Source: an uncultured Flavobacteriales bacterium (GTDB lineage: Bacteria > Bacteroidota > Bacteroidia > Flavobacteriales_D > Parvicellaceae). Taken from it: 64,000 nucleotides of DNA. A program made the position numbers and the translations under genes. Numbering within the stretch: position 1 is the stretch's first letter; each line of letters begins with the position of its first letter. Shown piece after piece: positions 43,371 to 54,078 of the stretch. The DNA lies in NCBI GenBank assembly GCA_943787535.1, contig CALSMU010000008.1:1-64000 (forward strand), written 5' to 3'. The notes beneath the pieces were generated by a model. The model was not told the DNA's origin, made no database searches, and was given only the letters and a program-made list of their open reading frames with translations.

Positions 43371-45041
43371 ATGAACAGATTTAGCAAAAGAGTAACACAA
43401 GACGATTCCCAGCCAGCAGCTCAAGCTATGTTGCATGCAATAGGACTGACTGAAGAAGATTTTTCGAAAGCTTTTGTTGGGATTGCAAGCACTGGATATG
43501 AAGGAAATCCATGTAATATGCATTTAAATGATCTCGCCCAAAAGGTTAAGCAAGGCACGAAAAATGCAAATTTAGTAGGTTTGGTGTTTAATACAATTGG
43601 TGTTAGTGATGGAATTTCTATGGGAACCCCAGGTATGCGGTTTTCTCTTCCATCTAGAGATGTTATAGCAGATTCGATGGAGACAGTTGTTGAAGGAATG
43701 TCTTACGATGGTTTGGTAACGGTTGTTGGGTGTGATAAAAATATGCCGGGAGCATTAATGGCAATGATACGTTTAAATAGACCAAGTATATTGGTGTACG
43801 GTGGAACAATTGCTTCAGGTTGTCATAACGACAAGCCGCTAGATGTGGTTTCAGCATTTGAAGCATGGGGTCAAAAGGTTGCAGGAACGATTGATGATAA
43901 GGAATACAAAGAGGTGATTAAAAAAGCTTGTCCTGGCGCTGGTGCTTGCGGAGGAATGTACACTGCAAATACAATGGCATCAGCTATAGAAGCGCTTGGA
44001 ATGTCATTGCCTTATAATTCTTCTAATCCAGCTTTGAGTGCTGAAAAGAAAATGGAAAGTGTAAAGGCTGGAGAAGCTATGCGCTTGTTGTTAGAGAAAG
44101 ACATTAAGCCAAGTGATATAGTAACAAGGAAATCATTGGAAAATGCAATAAGACTTGTGACAGTTTTAGGTGGATCAACAAATGCTGTTTTACACTTCCT
44201 CGCTATTGCTAAAGCCGCTGACATAGAATTTGAATTGGATGATTTTCAAAGAATATCTAATACTACGCCCTTTTTAGCAGACTTAAAACCAAGTGGTGAA
44301 TTTTTAATGGAGAATGTTCATCAAGTCGGAGGAATTCCTGCGGTATTAAAGTTCTTGTTGGAAAAAGGGATGTTGCATGGTGATTGTTTAACGGTAACAG
44401 GGAAAACATTAGCAGAAAACCTTGATGCTGTTCCTGGTTTGCTGGATGGTCAAAAAGTAATACGACCAATAGAAAATCCAATAAAACCAACAGGTCATTT
44501 ACGTGTATTAAAAGGAAATATTTCTCCTAAAGGAGCTGTAGCAAAAATAACAGGAAAAGAAGGGTTGGAGTTCACAGGAGCAGCGCGAGTTTTTAATTCC
44601 GAGTATGAAGCTACCGATGGAATTCGAAACGGTGAGGTTCAAAAAGGAGATGTTGTTGTGATTCGTTATGAAGGTCCCAAAGGTGGACCTGGAATGCCGG
44701 AAATGTTAAAGCCAACTGCTGCTATAATAGGCGCTGGTTTAGGTAATCATGTTGCATTGATAACGGATGGTAGGTTTTCTGGTGGTTCTCACGGGTTTGT
44801 CGTTGGGCATGTATCTCCAGAAGCGCAAGATGGAGGTCCTATTGCATTGCTCGAAAATGGAGATATTATTACCATAAATGCGGTTGAAAACACAATAAAT
44901 ATGGATGTTTCTGATGAAGAATTAACAACAAGAAAGGGTAAATGGAAAGCTCCCCAATTAAAGTTTAAAAAAGGAGTTATGTATAAATATGCTAAAACCG
45001 TTTCTTGTGCTTCAGAAGGTTGCGTTACAGATGAATTTTAA
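43371..45041 (+). CDS. ilvD: Dihydroxy-acid dehydratase
   Basis: [41 protein letters not shown]. Confidence 0.99.
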   Translation: MNRFSKRVTQDDSQPAAQAMLHAIGLTEEDFSKAFVGIASTGYEGNPCNMHLNDLAQKVKQGTKNANLVGLVFNTIGVSDGISMGTPGMRFSLPSRDVIADSMETVVEGMSYDGLVTVVGCDKNMPGALMAMIRLNRPSILVYGGTIASGCHNDKPLDVVSAFEAWGQKVAGTIDDKEYKEVIKKACPGAGACGGMYTANTMASAIEALGMSLPYNSSNPALSAEKKMESVKAGEAMRLLLEKDIKPSDIVTRKSLENAIRLVTVLGGSTNAVLHFLAIAKAADIEFELDDFQRISNTTPFLADLKPSGEFLMENVHQVGGIPAVLKFLLEKGMLHGDCLTVTGKTLAENLDAVPGLLDGQKVIRPIENPIKPTGHLRVLKGNISPKGAVAKITGKEGLEFTGAARVFNSEYEATDGIRNGEVQKGDVVVIRYEGPKGGPGMPEMLKPTAAIIGAGLGNHVALITDGRFSGGSHGFVVGHVSPEAQDGGPIALLENGDIITINAVENTINMDVSDEELTTRKGKWKAPQLKFKKGVMYKYAKTVSCASEGCVTDEF

Positions 45042-45042
45042 A

Positions 45043-46776
45043 ATGAATGACATGGATACTATTGAAGTTAAAGATACAATGCCGAAACAAGGTTTAATGA
45101 CTGGTTCACAAGCAGTAGTTCAATCAATAATTGCTGAAGGTGTGAATTTAATGTTTGGATATCCAGGTGGTGCTATTATGCCAGTTTATGATGCATTATA
45201 TGATGTTGAACAGGAACTAACACATGTGTTAGCAAGACATGAACAAGGTGCGGTGCATGCAGCTCAAGGATATGCCAGAGCAACAGGAAAGGTTGGTGTT
45301 TGTATTGCAACTTCGGGTCCAGGAGCAACCAATTTGATAACCGGAATAGCGGATGCGCAAATTGATTCAACTCCTTTGGTTTGCATAACAGGTCAAGTTG
45401 CGAGTCATTTATTAGGGACAGACGCTTTTCAAGAAACGGATGTTGTTGGGATTTCAATGCCCGTGACCAAATGGAATTTTCAAGTTACTAGGGCAGAAGA
45501 AATACCAATGGCAATAGCGAAGGCATTTTACATAGCACGTTCTGGAAAACCAGGTCCAGTATTGGTCGATATAACGAAAGATGCGCAGTTTGAAGAGGTA
45601 GATTTTAACTATGTTCCATTCACTGGTATGAGAAGCTACCGCCCTAAACCAAAATTAGACTTGGATTCGGTAAAAGCAGCAGCGAATTTAATCAATAGTG
45701 CTAAACGTCCATTTATATTATTTGGTCAAGGAATAATCTTATCCAAAGCTGAGAAAGAATTTAAATCTTTTATCGAAAAAACTGGGATACCTTCTGCTTG
45801 GACAATACTAGGACTATCCGCACTTGAATCGGATCACTATTTAAATGTTGGAATGTTAGGAATGCATGGAAACTATGCGCCCAATAAACTCACCAACGAA
45901 TGTGACGTTTTGATAGCGATTGGGATGCGTTTCGATGATAGAATAACAGGTGATTTAAGCCGGTATGCAAAGCAAGCAAAAGTTGTACATATAGAAATAG
46001 ATCCGTCAGAGGTTAGTAAAAATGTGCATGCAAATATCCCTGTTATTGCGGATGCCAAAGAAGCATTGTTGGAATTATCTAAAATAGTAGATGAAAAAAC
46101 ACATCCAGATTGGCTGCAGAAATTTAGAGATTTAGAAATGGAAGAGTATGAATTGGTAATAGGAAATGAGCTTTACCCATCAACAGAAAAACTTACGATG
46201 GGTGAAGTGATAAATGAAATAAATATTCAGTCCGATCATAATAATATTATAGTAACAGACGTAGGGCAGCATCAAATGATGTCTTGCAGATATTTTAAAT
46301 TCCAACAAACCAAATCGATGATAACTTCCGGCGGTTTAGGTACTATGGGGTTTTGTTTGCCAGCTGCGATTGGAGCAAAAATGGGACAACCAAATAAACA
46401 GGTGATTGCTGTTATTGGTGATGGTGGTTTTCAGATGACGCTTCAGGAATTAGGAACCATGTTTCAATATGGTGTTGATGTCAAAATAGTAGTTCTGAAT
46501 AATGAGTTTCTGGGAATGGTTAGGCAATGGCAAGAGATGTTTTTTGAAAAGCGATATGCATCAACAACTATGGTTAATCCTGATTTTCAGAGGATTGTTT
46601 CGGGATATGGTATAGCAACTAAAAAGGTAGTAAAACGAGAGGAATTAGCTGATGCAATTAAGGAAATGTTAAATCATAAAGGAGCCTATTTTTTAGAGGC
46701 AATAGTTGGCAAAGAGAATAATGTTTTTCCAATGGTGCCAACGGGAGCTTCAGTGAGCGAGATAAGACTAAAGTAA
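45043..46776 (+). CDS. ilvB: Acetolactate synthase large subunit (ORF opens at 44989; start chosen at MNDMDT)
   Basis: FGYPGGAIMPVYDALYD; GDGGFQMTLQELGTMFQYGVDVKIVVLNN TPP motif. Confidence 0.97.
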   Translation: MNDMDTIEVKDTMPKQGLMTGSQAVVQSIIAEGVNLMFGYPGGAIMPVYDALYDVEQELTHVLARHEQGAVHAAQGYARATGKVGVCIATSGPGATNLITGIADAQIDSTPLVCITGQVASHLLGTDAFQETDVVGISMPVTKWNFQVTRAEEIPMAIAKAFYIARSGKPGPVLVDITKDAQFEEVDFNYVPFTGMRSYRPKPKLDLDSVKAAANLINSAKRPFILFGQGIILSKAEKEFKSFIEKTGIPSAWTILGLSALESDHYLNVGMLGMHGNYAPNKLTNECDVLIAIGMRFDDRITGDLSRYAKQAKVVHIEIDPSEVSKNVHANIPVIADAKEALLELSKIVDEKTHPDWLQKFRDLEMEEYELVIGNELYPSTEKLTMGEVINEINIQSDHNNIIVTDVGQHQMMSCRYFKFQQTKSMITSGGLGTMGFCLPAAIGAKMGQPNKQVIAVIGDGGFQMTLQELGTMFQYGVDVKIVVLNNEFLGMVRQWQEMFFEKRYASTTMVNPDFQRIVSGYGIATKKVVKREELADAIKEMLNHKGAYFLEAIVGKENNVFPMVPTGASVSEIRLK

Positions 46777-46777
46777 A

Positions 46778-47311
46778 ATGAAAAAAGAAAGATATACAAT
46801 ATCGGTTTTTACCGAAGATATTGTCGGTATGCTTAACAGAGTAACAATAATATTTACTCGAAGGAAAATAAATATTGATAGTATTGCAGCATCAGAAAGT
46901 GAAATAGCTAATATTCATCGCTATACACTTGTAATAAGTGAAGCTGAAGACATGGTTAAGAAGGTTGTTCTTCAACTTGAAAAACAAGTTGAGGTTGTTA
47001 AGGCGGTTTATCACAAAGATTCCGAGGTGGTTTATCAGGAAATAGCCTTATACAAAGTGCCTACTGAAGTGCTTTTATCGGGTGGCGAGGCTGAGAAAAT
47101 AGTGAGAGCGCATCATGCTAGAGTTTTGTCGGTTGAACCTGCATTTACGGTTATTGAAAAAACGGGACACAAGGAGGAAACACAAGCACTATTTAATCAG
47201 TTAGAGCCCTATGGAATGCTGGAGTTTGTTAGGTCAGGAAGAGTGGCTATTACCAAGCCAATGAAAACGTTGAAGTCAATAGTTGAAGAATTAGAAAAAG
47301 TACAATATTAA
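46778..47311 (+). CDS. ilvN: Acetolactate synthase small subunit
   Basis: ACT domain YTISVFTEDIVGMLNRVTIIFTRRKINIDSI. Confidence 0.95.
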   Translation: MKKERYTISVFTEDIVGMLNRVTIIFTRRKINIDSIAASESEIANIHRYTLVISEAEDMVKKVVLQLEKQVEVVKAVYHKDSEVVYQEIALYKVPTEVLLSGGEAEKIVRAHHARVLSVEPAFTVIEKTGHKEETQALFNQLEPYGMLEFVRSGRVAITKPMKTLKSIVEELEKVQY

Positions 47312-47323
47312 AAAATACAAGCA

Positions 47324-48799
47324 ATGGAAAATTATTACAATTCGCTATCACGAGAAGACCAACTTTTGCAGCTTGGAAAATGTGATTTTATGGACAGTGC
47401 CGACTTTGTTAATGGAGTTGAAAAACTTAAAAACAAAAATGTGGTCATAGTTGGATGTGGAGCGCAGGGATTAAATCAGGGGTTAAACATGAGAGATTCA
47501 GGATTAAAAGTTTCTTATGCATTGAGAAAAGAGGCAATTGAAACCAAGAGACAATCATACTTGAATGCGGTTAATAATGAATTTGAACTTGGTACTTACC
47601 AAGAAATGATTCCAACTGCGGATTTGGTAATTAATTTAACCCCGGATAAACAACACACCGATGTGGTCAAAAATATAATGCCATTCATGAAATTTGGAGC
47701 TACTTTATCCTATTCTCATGGGTTTAATATTGTTGAAGAAGGAATGAAGATTCGTAAAGATCTAACGGTTATCATGATGGCACCTAAATCTCCCGGTTCG
47801 GAGGTCAGAGAAGAGTATAAAAGAGGGTTTGGTGTTCCTACTTTAATAGCAGTTCACCCAGAAAACAATCCAAATGGCGATGGTTTGGAAATTGCAAAAG
47901 CTTATGCCGTTGCGACTGGAGGACATATGGCAGGAGTTTTAAACTCATCGTTTGTAGCTGAGGTTAAATCTGATTTAATGGGTGAGCAGACTATACTTTG
48001 TGGTGTCCTTCAAACAGGTTCAATTCTTTATTTTGATAAAATGATTGAAAATGGGATAGATCCGGGATATGCGGCCAAATTAGTTCAATATGGATGGGAA
48101 GCTATAACGGAAGAATTGAAGCATGGTGGTTTAACACAAATGATGAATAGATTGAATGGGGCTTCGAAAGTAAAAACCAATGAGTTGGCAAATGAATTAA
48201 AGACCCTGATGAAGCCTTTGTTTGAAAAACATATGAAAGATATTTTATCAGGAGATTTCTCTTTAATGATGATGAAAGATTGGAAGAATAATGACGCCGA
48301 ATTATTAACCTGGAGGAGGGAAACGGGAGAAACAGCATTTGAAAAAGCCGTTGAAACCAACGAAAATATTGCTAATCAGGAGTTTTTTGATAAAGGTTTA
48401 TTAATGGTTGCATTTACCAAAGCAGGAGTTGAATTGGCATTCGAAACAATGATAGAAAATGGAATAAAGGCGGAGTCTGCATATTATGAATCTTTGCACG
48501 AGGCGCCTTTAATTGCAAATACAATAGCCCGTAAAAAATTGTATGAAATGAATCGGGTAATATCCGATACTGCAGAATATGGTTGTTATCTTTTTAATCA
48601 TGCGTGTAAACCTTTACTAAAAGATTTTATGTCATCCGTGGATTTAGGCCTAATCGGTCAGCCATTTTTTGATTCAAAATACAATGATCCCGTTAAAATA
48701 AATGAATTAGACAATGAGTTAAAAAACCATCCAATAGAAAAAGTTGGCGCTTTACTCAGGTTGTCAATGACGGAAATGAAAAAATTGGAATTAAATTAG
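47324..48799 (+). CDS. ilvC: Ketol-acid reductoisomerase (long form)
   Basis: [62 protein letters not shown]. Confidence 0.98.
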   Translation: MENYYNSLSREDQLLQLGKCDFMDSADFVNGVEKLKNKNVVIVGCGAQGLNQGLNMRDSGLKVSYALRKEAIETKRQSYLNAVNNEFELGTYQEMIPTADLVINLTPDKQHTDVVKNIMPFMKFGATLSYSHGFNIVEEGMKIRKDLTVIMMAPKSPGSEVREEYKRGFGVPTLIAVHPENNPNGDGLEIAKAYAVATGGHMAGVLNSSFVAEVKSDLMGEQTILCGVLQTGSILYFDKMIENGIDPGYAAKLVQYGWEAITEELKHGGLTQMMNRLNGASKVKTNELANELKTLMKPLFEKHMKDILSGDFSLMMMKDWKNNDAELLTWRRETGETAFEKAVETNENIANQEFFDKGLLMVAFTKAGVELAFETMIENGIKAESAYYESLHEAPLIANTIARKKLYEMNRVISDTAEYGCYLFNHACKPLLKDFMSSVDLGLIGQPFFDSKYNDPVKINELDNELKNHPIEKVGALLRLSMTEMKKLELN

Positions 48800-48803
48800 T
48801 AGA

Positions 48804-50054
48804 ATGAGGGCACAAGTTAGGTTAGAAAATGTAAAAAAAGCAGCATTGCTTTTAAATGATGTTGCCTTGAAAACACCTTTAATGCGGAATGAAAATTTAG
48901 CGCAACAATTTGAATCTAATATTGTATTAAAACGAGAAGATTTACAGCAAGTTAGGTCCTATAAAATAAGAGGGGCCTATAACAAAATTGCTTCTTTAAC
49001 AGAGAGTGAACTAAAGCAAGGAGTTGTTTGTGCAAGTGCTGGTAATCATGCGCAAGGGGTTGCTTTTTCTTGCTTTAAGCTAAAAGTAAAAGGGGTTGTT
49101 TTCATGCCGACTCCGACACCAAAACAGAAGATTGAACAAGTGAAAATGTTTGGTGGTGCGTTTATAGAAATAGTAATAGTAGGTGATACGTTTGACGATG
49201 CTTACGTTTGTGCAAATCAATATTGCGCAGATAATAAGATGACATTTGTACATCCGTTTGATGATGAAAAGGTAATTGAAGGTCAAGCGACAATTGCTTT
49301 GGAGATTTTAGAGCAATCCAAAAATGAGATTGATTATTTATTTGTGCCTGTTGGAGGTGGGGGAGTTGCTTCTGGCATCTCCTCTATATTTAATGAGCTA
49401 TCGCCAAATACAAAAGTTATAGGAGTTGAACCGTATGGTGCTCCCTCCATGTCCACTTCTTTGGAAAAGGGGGTTAATATTAAATTAGATTACATTGATA
49501 AATTTATTGATGGAGCCTCAGTTCAAAGAGTAGGAGATTTGAATTTTGATCTTTGTCAGCAGTATTTGTCTAGTATGTCTTGTGTAAAGGAAGGAGAGGT
49601 GTGTCAAACGATACTAGACTTATATAATAAAGAAGCAATTGTTGTGGAGCCAGCAGGAGCCCTTTCAATAGCTGTTTTGAATCAGTTTAAAGATGAAATA
49701 CGCGGAAAGAATGTTGTTTGCTTAGTTAGTGGAAGTAATAACGATATTACGCGAACCGAGGAGATAAAAGAAAGAGCTCTTTTGCATGCAAATTTGAAAC
49801 ACTATTTCATAATCAGTTTTCCACAAAGAGCGGGAGCATTGAAAGAATTTGTGGCAGATATATTAGGACCAAATGATGATATTACACATTTTGAGTATAC
49901 AAAAAAACATAACCGTAATATGGGTCCAGCTGTGGTTGGGGTTGAACTTCAAAATCCTTCAACACTTAAAGCGCTGGAGAAAAGAATGAAAGACAGAGGC
50001 TTTTTTGGAGAATACTTGAATGATAACCCAGATTTATTTCAGTTTTTGGTTTAG
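48804..50054 (+). CDS. ilvA: Threonine ammonia-lyase
   Basis: REDLQQVRSYKIRGAYNKI PLP lysine motif; CASAGNHAQGVAFSC; ACT-like C-term. Confidence 0.97.
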   Translation: MRAQVRLENVKKAALLLNDVALKTPLMRNENLAQQFESNIVLKREDLQQVRSYKIRGAYNKIASLTESELKQGVVCASAGNHAQGVAFSCFKLKVKGVVFMPTPTPKQKIEQVKMFGGAFIEIVIVGDTFDDAYVCANQYCADNKMTFVHPFDDEKVIEGQATIALEILEQSKNEIDYLFVPVGGGGVASGISSIFNELSPNTKVIGVEPYGAPSMSTSLEKGVNIKLDYIDKFIDGASVQRVGDLNFDLCQQYLSSMSCVKEGEVCQTILDLYNKEAIVVEPAGALSIAVLNQFKDEIRGKNVVCLVSGSNNDITRTEEIKERALLHANLKHYFIISFPQRAGALKEFVADILGPNDDITHFEYTKKHNRNMGPAVVGVELQNPSTLKALEKRMKDRGFFGEYLNDNPDLFQFLV

Positions 50055-50055
50055 G

Positions 50056-50250
50056 TTATTTAATTTTATTACGCAATTGCTTGACGCGTATCATTGCGTC
50101 TTTTTTTGACTTATATTTTTCTTTCCCAACGAGAGATAATTTGGTTTTAAACTTTTTTTCAAGTTGTTTATGCGTTTCAATTAGGTCTTTGGTAAATCCA
50201 ATTTGAGTGACACCTATTTTTTTATTTTGAAAGATGTAAACTAAAAACAT
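50056..50250 (-). CDS. Small degenerate GIY-YIG-like domain protein
   Basis: VYIFQNKKIGVTQIGFTKDLIETHKQLEKKF...KEKYKSKKDAMIRVKQLRNKIK follows GIY-YIG spacing but lacks the catalytic R/E. Confidence 0.5.
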   Translation of the reverse strand: MFLVYIFQNKKIGVTQIGFTKDLIETHKQLEKKFKTKLSLVGKEKYKSKKDAMIRVKQLRNKIK

Positions 50251-50277
50251 GTAACCCTTTTTTTGAGCAAAACTGTA

Positions 50278-50412
50278 TTAACACCAATTATATGGACAGT
50301 TTTTGCAAGCCTTTTTCTTTTTCTTTTTGAATTTTTCGCAACACTTATCTTTCTTTTTCAAGAAGACAGGTTTAGGGTTGTTGTGAGATATTATTTGTGT
50401 CTGGCGTTGCAT
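50278..50412 (-). CDS. Small Cys/Lys-rich protein (44 aa, not in ORF track)
   Basis: Manual translation MQRQTQIISHNNPKPVFLKKKDKCCEKFKKKKKKACKNCPYNWC*; CC...C..CP pattern. Confidence 0.6.
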   Translation of the reverse strand: MQRQTQIISHNNPKPVFLKKKDKCCEKFKKKKKKACKNCPYNWC

Positions 50413-50481
50413 GATTCGAGTCCAAAAATAAATATTTGATGTATCTAGTGCAATACCGTAAAAAGGGTAAAATCGAATAGG

Positions 50482-51441
50482 CTATAAAGCCGTGCAAAAC
50501 ACCCAATAGTATCCGTATAAACTATCCTTGTCATAGTAGAGTCCTATCCCTACTTTTTTACTTTTTCGGTTAAACATATTTTTATAATGACCGGGGCTGT
50601 TATACCACTGCGTATAAGTTCCATCAGGGGTAGAACTTCCTGCAGCTATATTTTCGGAATTAACGAATGTCTTGGAATAGAATCTATGAATTCGCGCAAA
50701 GGTTCCTCCAACTTTAATTAATTTACCATTTTTTCTGTCATAAGAGTTGTGGTTAAAATATTTTTGTGTTGCCAAATCATAGGCGTGATAACGCGCAGCT
50801 CGTGCTAAATCTTCTTCCCATATTAATTCTTGCATCCCTTGTTTTTTTCTTTCGGAATTAATAATGGCTAGTATTTCTTTTTCGTCTGTACGGCTAGCTG
50901 ATTTGATTTGTTCATTTCCACTAGGAAGTCCATAGTATATAATATTATTGTCTTCCGCAGCTAATTCATCTTTCAGGGGTTCCTTTTTTGGAGTTACTTT
51001 CTTTTTTGGAGAAGAATACTCAAGGCGGTTTAATTTTTTGGAAAGCTTTTCTGCTTTGTCTCCAAAATCAGCATTATTTAGGTCAGATATTAATGCTAAA
51101 GATTTATTTATAATCTCTTTTCTTTGCGACTTCCAATCTACCTTAGATTCTAATGCGTCATCATTTAGTTTGTCTAATTTGGTTCCATAAAAAATGCTGC
51201 GGCTCATTAAACTATATTTTTGCGATAATTTTGAGCTCTTATTGAACTTGTCTAAATAGATTTTGGAAGCAAAATAATAAGGAACACTTTTTTCGGGATG
51301 TTTAGTTATGTGTTTTTTGGAAACCTTTAAACATTTTTCAGTATTGGAAGTGTAGAGCTTTAATAAATGATTGTAACTTCTATCGCCGGCAATACTTTTT
51401 GAAGTAATCAAAACAACGAGAATAAAAGCTACGATTTTCAT
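50482..51441 (-). CDS. CAP (SCP/PR1) domain exported protein
   Basis: Signal peptide; ILAIINSERKKQGMQELIWEEDLARAARYHAYDLATQKYFNHNSYD...ENIAAGSSTPDGTYTQWYNSPGHYKNMFN. Confidence 0.93.
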   Translation of the reverse strand: MKIVAFILVVLITSKSIAGDRSYNHLLKLYTSNTEKCLKVSKKHITKHPEKSVPYYFASKIYLDKFNKSSKLSQKYSLMSRSIFYGTKLDKLNDDALESKVDWKSQRKEIINKSLALISDLNNADFGDKAEKLSKKLNRLEYSSPKKKVTPKKEPLKDELAAEDNNIIYYGLPSGNEQIKSASRTDEKEILAIINSERKKQGMQELIWEEDLARAARYHAYDLATQKYFNHNSYDRKNGKLIKVGGTFARIHRFYSKTFVNSENIAAGSSTPDGTYTQWYNSPGHYKNMFNRKSKKVGIGLYYDKDSLYGYYWVFCTAL

Positions 51442-51510
51442 AAGTAGGGTTTTAGAAACACTACTTGTATAATTCTAGAAACAGAAAAAGGTACAAAACG
51501 GTTTTTACAC

Positions 51511-51987
51511 TTACTCCAACCCTAAGTGTTCTTCAACAAACTCTCTTAAGCAAGCATCTCCGCCTTTTCTTTCAAGAATGATATCTGCTGTATTCAATAT
51601 TCTTTTGCTAGAATCACTTGGGCATACTGAAACACCAACATGTTCCATAACGTTATTGTCGTTATTATCGTCTCCCAAAAAGGCTACTTCTTCCAAAGAG
51701 ATTCCCAGTTCAGATATCCATTTTTTAAGAATAGTAAGCTTGTCATCGCTTCCAACATAACAATGCTTAATGTTAAGCATATTCGCTCTTTCAGTAACCA
51801 TTTCAGTAGTCTTACTGTGACTGATTAACCCAACGTGATATCCATTTTGATAAAGCATTTTAACTGCCATACCATCCTTGGTATTGAAACGTTTGAAATG
51901 AGTGCCTTCTGATGTGATGTACATGCCACCATCGGTTAATGTTCCATCAACATCACAAACAACAAATTTTATATTACTTAATGCCAT
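51511..51987 (-). CDS. KdsC-like HAD phosphatase
   Basis: VVCDVDGTLTDGGMYI; FNTKDGMAVKML; FLGDDNNDNNVMEHVGVSVCPSDS. Confidence 0.88.
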   Translation of the reverse strand: MALSNIKFVVCDVDGTLTDGGMYITSEGTHFKRFNTKDGMAVKMLYQNGYHVGLISHSKTTEMVTERANMLNIKHCYVGSDDKLTILKKWISELGISLEEVAFLGDDNNDNNVMEHVGVSVCPSDSSKRILNTADIILERKGGDACLREFVEEHLGLE

Positions 51988-52985
51988 TATATGATTGTTT
52001 TTCCAACTGCATTAGCGATTGGGGCAAGAGAATTCTTCATTGCTTTAAACTCTTCAAAGTTCAATTGTTGACTTGCGTCTGATTTTGCCACTTTTGGATT
52101 TGGATGCATTTCAACTAATAGCCCGTCTATGTTCATTGCTGCACAAGCTCTAGCTAAATCAGGAACTCCAAAGGCATGCCCCATAGCATGACTAGGATCT
52201 AATATGAGTGGCAAGTTTGTTTTTTCTTTTAACCATGCAACGCCACAAAGGTCCAATGTAAATCTTGTCTTTGTTTCGAAAGTTCTCAGGCCTCTTTCAC
52301 AAAGAATAACATTTGGATTTCCAGATGATAATATAAATTCAGCACATTGAACAAACTCTTGAATAGTTGTTCCAAAACCCCTTTTTAAAAGAACAGGTTT
52401 GTTTTGTTTTCCACAAGCTTTTAAAATACCATGGTCATACATTGATTTTGCTCCGATTTGGATTACATCACTGTGTTCGATTATTGCATCTACATGCGTA
52501 GAGTCTCGAACCTCAGTAACGATTTTAAGCCCGTGTTTTTCTCTCATTTTCACCAACAGCATTAAACCCTCCATTCCTAAACCTTGAAATGAATAAGGAG
52601 TAGTTCTTGGTTTAAAACAGCCAGCTCTTAGTGTCTTTAATCCCATTGAGATTAAATGTTCAGCACTTGCATTTATTTGTTCTTCGGACTCTACAGAACA
52701 AGGTCCGCCAATCAAAACAGTGTTATTAGTGGTTCCTCCAATTTTAAATGTGTCGAAATCTATTTCTTTAATATCGCTTCTGTAATCTTTACTAGCTAAT
52801 TGAATATCTGAAGCCATCGTAAAGAACTCGTCGGTATAATCATCTAAAAAAGAAGGAAGTTCTTTAATGCTCGAAGAAGTTATTAAACGAGTATAGCTGC
52901 CTGTTTTTAACGCTATAGATTTGCTTTTTGCAGCAAGTTCTTCCACTTTATTTGCGTCAATATTTTCTTTTAAATGTATGATCAT
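51987..52985 (-). CDS. 3-deoxy-7-phosphoheptulonate synthase (type I-beta, with N-terminal regulatory domain)
   Basis: VLIGGPCSVESEEQI; LRAGCFKPRTTPYSFQGLG; LKRGFGTTIQEF; LPLILDPSHAMGHAFGVPDLARA. Confidence 0.92.
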   Translation of the reverse strand: MIIHLKENIDANKVEELAAKSKSIALKTGSYTRLITSSSIKELPSFLDDYTDEFFTMASDIQLASKDYRSDIKEIDFDTFKIGGTTNNTVLIGGPCSVESEEQINASAEHLISMGLKTLRAGCFKPRTTPYSFQGLGMEGLMLLVKMREKHGLKIVTEVRDSTHVDAIIEHSDVIQIGAKSMYDHGILKACGKQNKPVLLKRGFGTTIQEFVQCAEFILSSGNPNVILCERGLRTFETKTRFTLDLCGVAWLKEKTNLPLILDPSHAMGHAFGVPDLARACAAMNIDGLLVEMHPNPKVAKSDASQQLNFEEFKAMKNSLAPIANAVGKTII

Positions 52986-53992
52986 AATTCTCCTTTGATT
53001 AGGTTGAGGAAACTAACTATTCCTACTGTTTTGTTATGGTTATTGACTACCGGTAAATAGATTACGGGTTTAGTTTGTTTTTTGATAAATTGAAGCATTT
53101 GATGCACATTAATATTCTCATTAATCACTAAAGGATTAGGGTTTATCAGTTCTTGCATGTTCAAACTATTCAAATCATTTACATGTTTTAATAAGCCGTT
53201 TCGTAAATCTGCGTTTCCGATTATTCCTGCAAATTTGTCATTTTCATCATTAATTATTGCAAAACCTAAAGCTCCTTTTTTGAAAGTAAGTAATAAGCTT
53301 TCTAAGGTTAAATCCTTGCTATTGATAACAGGGGAAGAATCCGTTTTCTGCATGAAATCTTTCACTAAAAAATGTGATTCAATTTCATTTAGTTTTAAGT
53401 TCAACAATGCAGATCCAATAGAGACCGAGTTGAACAAATAAGATCCAGAAACAGAAAGGTAAACCCCCATGTTTCTGAGAATAAAGGAAACTTCTGCGTT
53501 TACACCTCCATCAACATGAATTTTTTTCTCAGGATATTGCTGACTGAATTCACGAATTTTGGTAAAATTCGATTTATCGAACTTTCCTCCACTCTCACCT
53601 GGAATAGTTGCCATCATCAAGATGAAATCGAATGAATCTTTATAGTTCTCAAATACAGAGATATCCGTAAAGGTGGTTATGCCTATTCCTAACTTGCCTC
53701 TGTATTCAGTTGGAATTGTAAGCTTCTTTTCTATTAAATCCTCGTATTGAAACGTTACATAATCAATGTTGTGTTCAATAATTCCAGGGTAATATGCTTC
53801 CGGATTGTCTGTAATGATATGTAAATCAATCGGTAAATTAGAATTCTCACGAATAACTTTAATATCATCAAAAATAGATAGCCTGTTTTTACAGTCTACA
53901 TGGATTACATCCACATGATAGCTATTTAAGTTATCAATGGTAGTAAGAATGTTTTTCTCACTATCAGAAAAAATGGATGCTGAAATTTTCAT
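52982..53992 (-). CDS. Ribulose-phosphate 3-epimerase-like domain fused to a CBS pair (ORF opens at 54037)
   Basis: KISASIFSD, DVIHVDC, LPIDLHIITDNPEAYY, MATIPGESGGKFD, KIHVDGGVN retain RPE-type positions; C-terminal ~130 aa CBS-like. Confidence 0.82.
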   Translation of the reverse strand: MKISASIFSDSEKNILTTIDNLNSYHVDVIHVDCKNRLSIFDDIKVIRENSNLPIDLHIITDNPEAYYPGIIEHNIDYVTFQYEDLIEKKLTIPTEYRGKLGIGITTFTDISVFENYKDSFDFILMMATIPGESGGKFDKSNFTKIREFSQQYPEKKIHVDGGVNAEVSFILRNMGVYLSVSGSYLFNSVSIGSALLNLKLNEIESHFLVKDFMQKTDSSPVINSKDLTLESLLLTFKKGALGFAIINDENDKFAGIIGNADLRNGLLKHVNDLNSLNMQELINPNPLVINENINVHQMLQFIKKQTKPVIYLPVVNNHNKTVGIVSFLNLIKGEL

Positions 53993-54078
53993 GTTGCAAA
54001 GTAAGTTAGAAAAGAGGATTTTGCCAATGAAACACAAGTTTATTATCCTGATTTTCTATCTTCACAAAAAAATACAGA

